DNA of 29,378 bases. Origin: JADHUC01 sp964617665 (GTDB lineage Bacteria; Planctomycetota; Planctomycetia; Pirellulales; Pirellulaceae). Within the stretch, counting starts at the first letter, position 1. Every line of letters starts with the position of its first letter. The stretch is from positions 1-29,378 of the forward strand of contig CAZUAH010000124.1 of the NCBI GenBank assembly GCA_964617665.1. The letters run 5' to 3'. The notes below the pieces were generated by a model. That model saw only the letters and a program-made list of their open reading frames with translations. It did no database searches and was not told where the DNA came from. The translations under genes and the position numbers were made by a program. Below are positions 12,501 through 24,500 of this stretch, in pieces.

Positions 12501-15500
12501 TCGGTTTCTGTCAATTCGGGGACTGGGCCGTCTGCCATCCCTGCACGCACGTCCAGGATGGACTGGGTCGAGGGGCTATTGATTGCGGCCGCGATCGCCT
12601 CGGCCACCTGGTCGTCGGTCATTTCCGCGCGGAAGGGAACCGGCACGTGCCCCTGCGTGACGCCGATGTCGCCGGCGACGCTGGTACTGGTGTTCTCGAT
12701 CGTGAAACTGGTCCACCACGTCGTCCACGTATTGATGGAACCGGCCGTCTCGTGGAAGGCCCAGAATGTGGCGTCGTCGCTGGGATCGAGGGCCAGCCCG
12801 CCGTAGTCGCCCCAACGCTCCGTGCCGCCCCAGTTGCCCGACGGATAATAGGCCGTTTCGCTGACCGCCACGGGCACGCCGGGATCGGTATAGCCCAAGG
12901 GCGCATCGGCATCGCGTCCCGAAATCATCATGGTCGGGTAGATGGCTTCGGAACTTTGCGTATAGGTGATCCCCACGTTGCCAGCGGCATCTACCCCAAT
13001 GGCAGGCATGAACGTGTCGATGCCGGGGCCCGGATTGACATCACCCTGCTGCACCAAGTCGTAGGTGTATCCGGAGGTGATGATCTCGTACCACCGCACC
13101 TTGGCCTCGTCGGCCACGTTTACCGTATGCGCAGTCCACAGCGAATCGTCACGCCACACGGCGTTCATCAACCGCGAACCCACGGTGTCCAGCTCGTTGA
13201 GCGTATCGGGTTGCGGCACATCGTCCGCCGCAAAGTTGTATTCCTGATAGGGCGCGTCCATGGATGCCACTATGGTCAAATTATTTACGTCGTCCATTTC
13301 CCATACGCGCAATCCCTGCTCGGAATAGGATTCCACAAACAACTGTGGGGCCTCGGCAAGACGGTCGACGCTTTGAGCGGGTTGCAGCGTAAACGCGCCG
13401 GAGGCTTCCACGTCGACGCGCGAGGTCAGATCCAGTTCCCCGGACGGCAGCCGATCCATGCGAGTCACCAGCACGCCCTGAAATTCATGATCTCCGAAAC
13501 GGAAGTAATTGCCCGTGATGTAGACACTGTCCTCGTCCGCGGCGATCTTCGGGTAGTCGATCCACGCCAGGCCGCCGCCGAAGTCGTAGACAGCCGGTAT
13601 GCTGTAGAACCACCAGTCGTCGGTATCGCCCACAGTGAGATCCAAATCCGTGGGATTGTCGGTCTTCGACACACCAATCAGCAGATTCGCTTCGTCCGCA
13701 CCGTAGCCGCCGCGCCGATCCTGAGTTCCAGTCAAGTTCTCGTTCCAATAGCCAAACTCGACCTCCTCGGCCATGACGATGTACTGGTCTTGATAGCGAT
13801 CGAAGGTGGCCCATGGATCGAACGATCCCCAGGGAGTGATGGGATCTGCGATGACGTCTTCGAAGAACACGTCCAGTTCGGCACTGTCAATTTCTGGACC
13901 CGCCTTGTCGAACAGCCCGATCTGGGTGTTCACCATCGCCACCAGGTCGTTCGGACCGGCCGCGGCGATGGGATCCGGCCGCCGACCGCCGTCCTCGGAC
14001 AGACCGGGGAACGTAATGCCCTGCGTCACATGGCCGGCGCCCAACTCGAGATCCTCATACTCGAATGTGATCGTGTCCACACCGTCACTGACGGTGAAAG
14101 TCTGCGCATCGTGGATATCGTAGCCGGCCGGAGCGACCAGCGTGATCTGCTCGGCCAACCGGTCGTTGCTGTTCCAAGTGCGATCGAAAAGGAAAGATGA
14201 GCCGTACGGGTCTATGGGCGACGCGGCTCGCCGGATCTCGATCTGATACGTGCCCTGGTAGGTGCTACTGGACCCTTGGGGATGAGCGCCAAACTCGGTC
14301 GCGTTGTTATCGTTTGTCGTGGCGCCGCCGACCAGTTCACCACGCTCGGCCAGCCCGACGGTCATGTTGGTAATCCGAACGCCTTGCTGGTTGTTATCGC
14401 GGCCGCGGAGGAAATCAGGCGTGTCGTGCCCTTGCTCGAATGCGCCATACTGGTCTCCCTGCAATCCTGGCTCGATCTCCGCCGGATCGTCATCGACCAA
14501 TCGACGCGTCCACCCCAGCGGGCCAGCAACGTCTACCGAACGCCCGATGATGCGTACGATTTCGTCCGACTGCTTCACCACGCTGGTGTCCGTCGTTTGT
14601 CCAGCCACGTTGAAGGTTGCGGCCACCGCGGTCCGTATGGCATCAGCCACCTCGATGTCGGACATGGACCGATCGATCTCGACAGCCACGTTGCCCGCAG
14701 TTGCCCCGTCCGAACCCAGCAGGAAATCGACGGGCAAGGTAGGATCGAGCGTGTAGACCAATTCGTATTCGGCGTCGAAAGTCTGATTAACAATATTGAT
14801 CAGGTGCCCGTCGTTCGGGAGGCTGCCGTTGCGGTACATGTCCACGTCGATCTGCGTGGCGCCGGAAATAGCGGTGAAGATCGCGGCGGCGACTTCGGCC
14901 GCGGACATGCTATCGTCGAAGTCGATCTGCACGTCTCGGGTGATTCCTGTCGCTGCGACGTCCGTATCTTCAAACTCGAAGCCGACTTCGGTGCCGCCTT
15001 CATCCCGCAGCGTAAACCACTGGCCGTCGGCCAGCTTCCTGCCCGATGGCGCCGCAATCGTCAGATCCGTATCGAACTCGAAGATCTGTCCGTCGATGCT
15101 GAACACATCGCCGTCCTGGATGCTCCAACCTTGGACACCGCGCAGCTCGTCTCCGGCCGTATCGGGATCGGAGACATCGAACTCGCCCGCCGTGCTGAAA
15201 TCGATCCGCAATCGCAAGTTGTCCAGGCCGGCAAATGCTTCCAGCGGTATCCTCGCCTGGCGGGCGCTGTCCGGTGCACCACCGTCGCCGATATCGTAGA
15301 ACTCCTGCACATCCACGTCGAATCCGTCAAACAACTCATCGAAGGTCGACGAATTGTTCGTTGCCAACGGCCGCCAGATGCCGTCGTCCTGGGCGACAAA
15401 TACCCGGAACGCGTCCCGCATGTACCAGGGGCTAACGCCACTGGTAGCGTTTTCCGTGTCCAGAAAATAGTCGACGTACAAGTAAGGCTGGTCTTCCGCC

Positions 15501-18500
15501 GAGTAGCCTTTCAGGCTGAACGTATCCGTTTCGATACTGCCTTGAGCGCCACCAGGGAAATCATACGTATTGGTATTGAAACTGCCGTATTGGTTCGGGT
15601 CGAAGATGCGGTGGTCTTCTCCTGTCGTCCAATCGAAGCCGTCCCAGATGCCGTCCACAGGCCGGGGAGCGTTATCGTCTCCCCTATCGAAACCGAAGTA
15701 CATTCCGTTGTCCGTGTTGTGCCACAGATTCACATCCAGATTCGAGAATGCCAAGCCTTGGACGCCCGAGATACCTGTGGAGATCATGGCCGAGCCGTCC
15801 TGGAAGATCGGCTGCAACTCGCCTTGCAGATTGAAGGCATAGATGTTGCCGTTCACGTCGATGCCGAACAGCAGATCGGCGTACGGTCCTTCGGTCCAGC
15901 CAAGACCGGTCGATTCGACGTTTCGCGGGCCTCTCTCCAGCGATGCGAACTGGATTCCCATCAGATCCGCGGCGGACGAAGTCACGTACTCTAAGCGATT
16001 CGTCGTGGAATTCGGGTCGAAGTTGGACCCGAAGGAAGTCACCACCTCGTAGAACCCGCCCCCATCGTCCACAGCCCACAACCGTTCATTCACGAAGGCC
16101 AAGCCCGTGACTTTCGTATCGTTCACCGAGGGGAGTTCGGTAGTTGTGACTGGCGGCTCCGGCGGATGCGCAAGGTCGTATCCCGGGCCGACGCCGTAGA
16201 AATCGTAGTTCACACTGCCCGCGACGCCGTCGATCAATGTGTTCACCGACAGCGTGAATCCAGAACCTCCCGTCAAAGCGCCAGGATTGACGGTCATCAC
16301 GCTGATGTTCCGATTTCCCCAAGCTCCCACAAACTCGACCTGGATCGGATTGGCGGGCAACGCACCGCCCGTGACGCTCACATTCCCGACGCCGATGGCC
16401 GTATCGAAAGCATTCAGCACATCGATATTGGTCGCATTCCAGGGAAGTGTCAGCACTACCGTGCCGCCGCCAAGGGCCGCAGGTCTGAAAACCGTCATAT
16501 CGAACACACCACCGGTCGGTGGAGATTCGACCGGATCGGCATTTGGATCCCAATTGAACTGTATCCGCTGCTCCTCGTTCGAACCCGGGAACAAGGGGTC
16601 CGAGACACTAGCCTCGCGGATGATATACAGGGGCCCGCCGTCTTCCAGGTCATGCGTGCCGGCGACATCGAACCGGAACCATGTGCCTGTCAGCTCGACC
16701 CGGTCGGGGCTGCTTTGTGCGACGGCAGCCGCATCATCGACGGCACCGTTGGCAAGCGATACTTGATGGTTGATCGCCGAAACCATCGCGTTGCGCACTT
16801 CGGTTTCGCTGAAGCCCGCAGCGATGTTCACGATCATCGGATCCAATGCCGAGGCCGGAATGGTCGGGTCTGTCGTATCCAGCCGCCCGCTCGCCACCAC
16901 CGGCGAGCCGTTCAGCAGCGTAGCGACGTCGCCGCCTTCGTCGCCGTCGCCGGTCAGGCCGGACGTATCGATCTTCAATTCGTCGAAATTCGACGAACCT
17001 GCGAATTCGATGTCAAAAGGAGCGGTTCCCCCGGGGCCGGAACCTGTAACCGTCACGCTACCGAATCCGATCCCTGTCAGACCTTGAATCGCGAATTCCA
17101 CGGACCAATCCGGCGCGTCGTAGGCAATTGCGCCGGTGGTATCGCCCTGGTAGCTCAATTCGAATGTGCCACCCGTAGGCGCGCCGGTCAGTGTCAGAAC
17201 TTGGTGTTCATTACGGCCAGTGGTCAACCCATCGCCAGTCGTCGCATCAGAGAAGGCTGCGCTGTCAAATGCGGGAAAGGCCGTATTGTCGCCTCGGGCC
17301 CAGGGGAAATTCACCCGATGGCCTTCAGCGCCGGAGAAGTCGTTCGGGCCCGTCCAAGTCGCCGGCGCCGAGGCCGGCAATGTTGCTCCCCACGTGAACG
17401 TATTGTTCACCACGGTTTCGATCGCTGTGCCAATCGCTACCGTATCGTCGGTCTCCTCGATGGGGATGACGACGAAGTTCGGTGCGATCACGCCGCCCTT
17501 GAATCCGTCGTCCGTGTAATCACCCTCGATGCCGATGCTGAACGACGACCAGCCGGCATTGGTCGGCAATGTCGCTGCGATCGTTCCATCGCCATCATCG
17601 CCGATTAGTGTGATGCGGTGGTCTTGAGTCTCGGCATTCACCTGCAACTGCGCGTCTGTCAACTGGTTGATAGCGGTAACGATTTGCGTTGCCACCTCGC
17701 GACGAGTCATGACGCTGTTGAACACGATGGGTACGCCGGAAGTCACGGCGATGCCGTCGCCCACGTTGTTACCGACTCGCCCGTCCAGCATGTCATCGTC
17801 GAATTCAAAGCGGATAGTCTGAGCGGCGAACGTGTCGTCGGTAATCTCGAACCAGTCGCCGTCGGTGATGGCGTCGTTTGAGTTGACCACGATCACTGGG
17901 CCGGTCTCGAACTGAAATTCCCAGTCCGGTATGCCATCTGCGGGCAGCGTTGGGTGATCCTCGATACCATTATCGTCCAACCAGAACGAATACCGGTCCC
18001 GTATGCCGTTGTTGGGCCCCAACTCGCTGAGCGTCAGTTCGGGGCCAGTGTTGATTCGGATGTCGTACGTCGTTGCGAATAGGCCGTCGTAACCGTTGTC
18101 GTGCTCGACCGTTACCTGGTCGATGCCAGTCACGTCGTAATCCTCCAACACGAACTTGGTCGTGCCGCCCACAAACCGAGTCGCGACGGGAACGGTCAGC
18201 GAATTCTCGCTGTCGACTCCACGATCCCAATAAGCTGTGTCCAGGATGCCACGTTCGCGGACCGCCGTGCCGGTGGTAATCCCCAAGGTATCACCGTTGT
18301 AGTTGTCCTGCGGGGCGCTGAAGGCCGCACCGCTGGTCGGATCAAATTGGTAGAGGATATTGTCATACTCCCTCACCAACGGCCGGTAGGCCTGATTCGG
18401 TTCGGCAAGCCTCCGTTCGCCCACGCCCACCAGACGCAACACATCCGAGTCCGTACTCGCTGCGCCGAATGCCAAGGCGTTGATCTGCATGCCGTCGCCG

Positions 18501-21500
18501 ATACGCGCGTTGCCCACGGCGTGGCTGACCTGCGTGCCACCCGATCCGTTGCTCTCCCGCGTCACGATCCCATGATCGCCTTCCTGGGTGTGCAACGCAC
18601 CCGAGTTGGCCGCACCGGGATCGATCTGTAAGAAGTCATCGTTGTTCGAGTCCCTCGTGGCGTTCGGTGAACCGTCGAACACGCTATAGCCGTACATCTG
18701 GCCGTCAGGCCGCATGGCAAGGTCTTCGGTGTGCTGGAAGTTGCCGACGTAGGCCTCTCGGTCGCCGGTGAAAGGATCAACGGCGTATAGACTGGACGAG
18801 TTGTTGCCATTGCTTCGGCTGACGAACATCACCACGTCGCCCAGATGATAGGGCACCGTGTTCGCGGACAGGTCAAAGTCAGCCGTGGTGGCGACGGTAT
18901 CGACCTCGCTGATCGGGCCGACGCGTACACCTGGGTTGGGCGGGTTCGGAACCTGGTATTGGAGCAACTGAGTGGAAATCGCATTGTTACTTGAAATCGC
19001 CAAGTAGTACGCGGTGTCGATCAAATCGTTCGCGGGCAACAGAATCGGTCCGATGTACGGATCCGAAGTACCTGCCGAACCGCGGTCCAGATCGTCCATG
19101 TCGGCGCCTTGATCGGGTCCCGGTTGGTCGTCGGACACGTTCGAGTCCGTACCGGAATAGATCAACGTTCGCTCGTACACTCCAAGGTTGAAATTGTAAG
19201 TCTCTTGGTACAACGCCACATTCGTATCGGGGCGGCCGATGCCATCGGCGTAGTCGACATCGATCACGATGGGAATGTCACCCAATGTTCCCCCCGCGGA
19301 ATCGTAGTTCAGTTCGAAGCGGTAGAAGTCTACCTCCGGATAGGCAGGATTCTCGTTGTTCGAGAAGTAGTCCATGCGGCCAGCTACCGACAGTGCTGCC
19401 CGGTCGGTGTTCAGTAAGTTGCCGAGTTCCAGTGCGTCGTCCCAATCGTCATTGATCGGGTTAAACCACTCGTCGCCGGCGACCTCGGTAGCCTCGCCGG
19501 TCAGCGGTGAATGCGTCGGCATGCCGCGCACTTCGATGCCCACATCGGCAAAGCGGATATCGGCGTACCGTACGGTCGAACCGGCAAACTCGTCCGTCTC
19601 GCCCAGCCGGACCTGCAATTGGTAGTTGCCCGAGGTCAGGCCGCCGTCCAGATCGTCGATCAGGCCAATTGGCTGCGGGTTGCTGCGCACACGCACATGG
19701 TACGTATTGATCGATCCGGAACCGCCGGGCAAGACGACCCGCATCCCCGGGTCTCGCGGATTGGTGCTCCAGTGGTCCTTCGCAGCGTCTCCGTCCACGT
19801 GGGTTTCGTAGTACGGCGATTTTTGTAGGACGTTCACATGGTTGTCCGCGATCAAGGCTGGGTCGTGGAAATCCACGTCGCCAGCCACGGTTTCCGCCGC
19901 AGAATTGACGGACCGGGCGATCACGTTGCCATCGGCGTCGATCAGTTCCAGCACGGCATCCAAAGCCATGGTCGTGCGGTCCACATCCAACCAGACCTCG
20001 GTTCCTGTCTGGGCCTTGAAACTGTACACGTCACGATCGGTGGGTTCGTTCAACGCGCCCACAACGACGAAACCAAGCCGCAAATTGTCGTCGCCGCTCT
20101 TTTCGTCGGGGCCCAACTGCCCGAGTACCTGAGCAGCGTCAGGCACGGCATTGTTGCCCGGCGCGGCAAGATCGATCGGCTCCAACTCGGAGACGATCTC
20201 GACGTTCCGATCGTGGCTGTACTGATCGATCAGTATGCCATTCCACTGGCCCGCGGAGCCGCTGCTGGTCCCATTCCCGTTCGTGTCGGTTTGGGGAATC
20301 CCCGACGGATCGAAGCCCGCCCCCGCGGTATCGTCGGCCAGCGAGGTCATAATCACGGGAAAGCCCGGTGCACCGATTACGTGCAGCATACCACCGATGC
20401 GGTCGTCAATGTCCAGAGGCCGGCCTGTGGACGTAATGCCCGCGTCGCCGGAAAATTTCACGACCAGACTTTCGCCGGGGCTGCTTTTCAATCGCAATCC
20501 GCCGAACGTATGGAAGTCGGGCACGTAGACCGATTCGTCGACCAGCACGTGTACGATGTCCGTGTCGTCCCAGACGCTCTCGGTGTTCAGCGTCTCGCCA
20601 CGGATCTGCATTCCGTTCATTTCGTTGCCGCCCAGCCGATTCAACCGCACCAACGGGCCCCGGTTGTTCACGAACTCGTCAAAATCATCGACCGGCCCGC
20701 GCGAACGGCCGTAGTCGATCCCTTCTTCCGCGCTCAACGAATTGACGTTGATGTTGATCGCTGCGATCGTTGTGTTCGCATCCGTATCTCTGTTGTCGCG
20801 AATCACATTGTTCACAATGACCGGCTGCGAGCCGCGCACAAAGATGACAGCGGCCTCGTTGAATGTGTGCCCATCCCGGTTAGCGCCCGCCTGGCCACCG
20901 CGTCCCGATGCGTTGTTTTCCAGCGTGCTGTTGGCAATGCGGGCCTCAGCCTGGTGAATCTCCACCGCGTTGAAGCCGGCGAAAGTACCGCCCAGATCCG
21001 TAATCCCGCCGCCGAACGTAATCAGTGCATGATCGATGCTCAGCGTGCTGAACGGTCCCGCGTAAATGCCCGCCCAATCGCCGGCATTCGGTTGGTTCTC
21101 GCCCGAGGCTTGATCGTTGTCGTTGTTCGTGTCGAAGGTGCCGCCGGCGCCGAAGCGGTCGTCCAAACGCGACGTAAAAATCACGTCGTAGCCCGATGTG
21201 CCCTCGGCGATCAACTGCGCCCCGATGTCGGTTTCGATCTTCGCTCCTTCCAGCTTGACCACCGTGCCCGGATCGATTGTCAGGCGGGCGTCCGTACGCG
21301 GGCGATCGAGCCGAGTCTTGAGCGTCAGAGTACCGCCCAAGGCCGTACCATAGTCCGTGTAGGTCGTGTCGTCGCCATCCAGTTCGGCTATCAGCGTGAA
21401 GTCACCGCCGTTCTCGCTGCGGTACAGGTGCCGCGCAACGAAACGCCCGTTGGCCGGCGGCAGGTTGCCTATCACGATTGCGCTTGCGGTGGGAACGATG

Positions 21501-24500
21501 GCATTCGGGACGATCGGCGTGGTCGCATTCGACTCCAATCCCTCGTATCCCGCGGCGTCCACGTACACAAGGCGATAACTGTACTGGCTGAACGTGTTAA
21601 GGGTCCCGCCCGGATCGATGAAGGGATCAACGGTAATCAGTGCGATGGGAGGTCGCGACAATTCGCGAAATGCGCCGCTGGGCGTTCCCTGCAGGTCCAG
21701 GTTCTCGGCCACGACATGCACAATGTCGGTGTCGTCAAAGCGGCCGGCGACCGTCATGGGCTGCAAAGCGTCGCCGACGGGCGTTTCGATGCGTACGAAC
21801 AGAGCATTGGTCGAGTTGTCCAACAGCCGGTTCGCATGGAGGTCCGGTCCGACCCGATCGTAATCCGCCGTGAACTCCTCGATGAACTGGAAGGGCGGCG
21901 CATTGAAGTTCGTTTCCTCGAAACTGTTCGGCGCGGCCGACATAGCCGCGTCCGCACTGTTGGTAATCGTATTGAACGAAATCGTCGGCCGGGTGTCGAT
22001 CATGTGGATCGGGTTGACCACCCGCGTCTCGGAATCGATCGAGACTTCGCCGCCGCCGTAGCGGATGTCCGCATGATTCACGTAGCTCAGGAAGATGCCC
22101 TGCCGTTCGAGCGAGAAGCGGCCTTCTGAACGGTCGATATCATTGCGGAACTCGATTCCACCCCAATCGCCTGCGCCCGGCGTGGTTTGCACTGGATTCG
22201 TGTCGAACCCGACCGACTGGTCGTCATAGGAGGTGAAGATAACGCTTCCGGCGACTCGATTCCCGTCCGCATCCAACAACGGATTGTTGCTCGAATCGGA
22301 CAGGAAGGGTGCACCAAGCACTTGCAGCGCGGCGTGGCTACGGTCGACGACCGATGGCGAACTGCCGACTCCGATTCGGGCGCCGCCCAATTTGAAGACG
22401 GCCCCCGCATCGATCATCACCGTAACGTCCTGCGGGACGTTCATGGTCGAGCCATCAGACAGCCTGTTGTTCAGCGGGCCGCCTCGGCCAATTTCGTACG
22501 CCAAGTTATCGCCCAGCGTGGCCATGTCGCCATCGTCACCGCCGTTGCCTACGATACGCAGAATGTCACCGGGCTCTGCTTGCCCAAGGGCGTAGTTCAG
22601 AGTGTTGTACGGGTCGAGCAGAGTACCGTTGCCGTAGATGCCCGAAGCGGGCGGATTATTCGCCTTGTCCACAAAAATGGTCTCGGCTCTGTCCGCCTGT
22701 GGGGCGTCGTACGGTACCGCGCCAGTCAGCGGCGGTGCCGTTTCGAACCAAAAATTGTAGACACCGCCGGGCAGACCATCGGTGTCGCCATCAAACGGCG
22801 TATCCGGCTGGGGCGGCACGCCCGGCAGGTCCAATTGGTCGATATCGACGATGCTGGCGGCCACCTGGGGCCGGAAGTTCAGCTTCAGGTCGTACACGCC
22901 CTCAGTCACGCCGCCGTAGCCGGAATCTGCAATCGTCGGATCGTACTGGTCGTTGCCGCTGGCGCTCACACCGATGTAGTAGATACCCTCGCCCAACTCG
23001 ATCTCGATATACGAATCCTCGCTGAAGTAGTCGTCGTTCTGGGCGAGCAGTTCGCGGTCGCCGGTCGCGCCGTCCTGACTGTACAGACGCAACGTCGTGT
23101 CAAGCGTACTGGAATCGACCAGTCGTTCGGCGATCGTCTCCGCGGTAAACACACCCGTCACACCGTCGGGAATGACGAACTGGTATAAATCGATATCTTT
23201 GCTTTCGTCCCGGTGCAACATGAGCCCGTGAACGATGTCCTGGTTGCCCGGGAAGATCGGTTCCGTCTGTGTATTGCCGAACGCCAGATCGAATTCCCCG
23301 CCCAGCAACTGGTTCCACTCGAAGTTGTCCGCCGCATTCGTGCCAGGCGGTAACTCCGAGGCCCACCCGAAGCCAAGAATGTTGCCGATTTCGTGTAGCG
23401 CTACGTTGAACCAACTATAGACATATTGCCCCGTCACCGGGTCGAAGTTGTTTTCCGTGATCCCGTACGAATCCTCCCAAATCTCGGCGATGTCCATCAC
23501 CAACATGTTGCCGGCGCCTACGCCGAGCGTGCCACTCGGGTTGCTAGTAGCGCCGATCGGGTTCAGGTCCCCGGTGATCACCCAGATGGCGTTCGCGCTG
23601 TAGTACTCGAGTTCTATGAATTGAATGCCGAACAGATTGCCGTAGAACTCGAAGACTTCGCGAGCTCGTTGTTTTTGGGCGTCGGTGATCTCGTTGTAGA
23701 CAGGCTGGCCGTTCGAGTCCGTGCCGTAGGATCGCAGCTTGTCGAACTGGTAGAAGCGTGTCGTCAACCCCTGGGTGGTATCGACCAAGTACTTGTCCGG
23801 GTTGCCGGATGCATCGTACAAGTGGTTCTGGACCATGATCTCCCGCTGGCCCGGTTCGTCTTCGGCACCGGGAGTATCCATTTGATAGCGAGGATCGCTG
23901 CTGGAACTGTTCAGAATCTCCTGAGAGATAACGATCGCCTGCGTCCCGATGTTCAGGCCCACAATATGCTCGCCAAGCGTGACGTTCTGCTCGTCTGTGA
24001 GCTGAATTCGATAGGGATCCAGCGGATCGATTGATGCAGTGACGTCGATTGTGGGGTCACCGTCGACCGCCGTTTGGATCGCCGTCACCATATCCGCCCG
24101 AGACGTCGGCGTTCCGCTGACTGCACCGGAATCGAAATTGATGGCCAGATGGCCCGCGCCAACCGAGCCACCAACATCCACAAACTCGAATACCCTGATG
24201 TTATCCTTGTTGTCGGCAACGGTGAACGTCTGGTCTTCTGCAAAGGTGCTGCCATCGCCAGTGACTTCCAGCACAGGCCCGATATCGAAGACGTTCGACG
24301 CGGGATCCGATAACTCGTAGGCATCATCGAACGACGAGCCCGCATAGGTGCCGGCCGCGCCGGTTTCGTCTCCCATCAAGTCCAGTGGTTGAGGCGACAG
24401 AGGAATGGTCTCATTCGTGCCGATGCGCAGGCGGAAGGTGGCCGCACCGACGGCACTGCCCGTGTCGGGATCCAACAGATCGGTCAACGAAACGCCGAAG

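Noticed and set aside
19838..22129. Long plus-strand open frame (763 codons) opposite gene B
   Set aside because: It is the reverse complement of the beta-helix region. The translation has no recognisable domain and is Arg/Val/His-rich, as expected from GC-biased codons of the real gene. Similar plus-strand frames at 14276-15994, 12647-14200 and 2813-4285 are rejected for the same reason.
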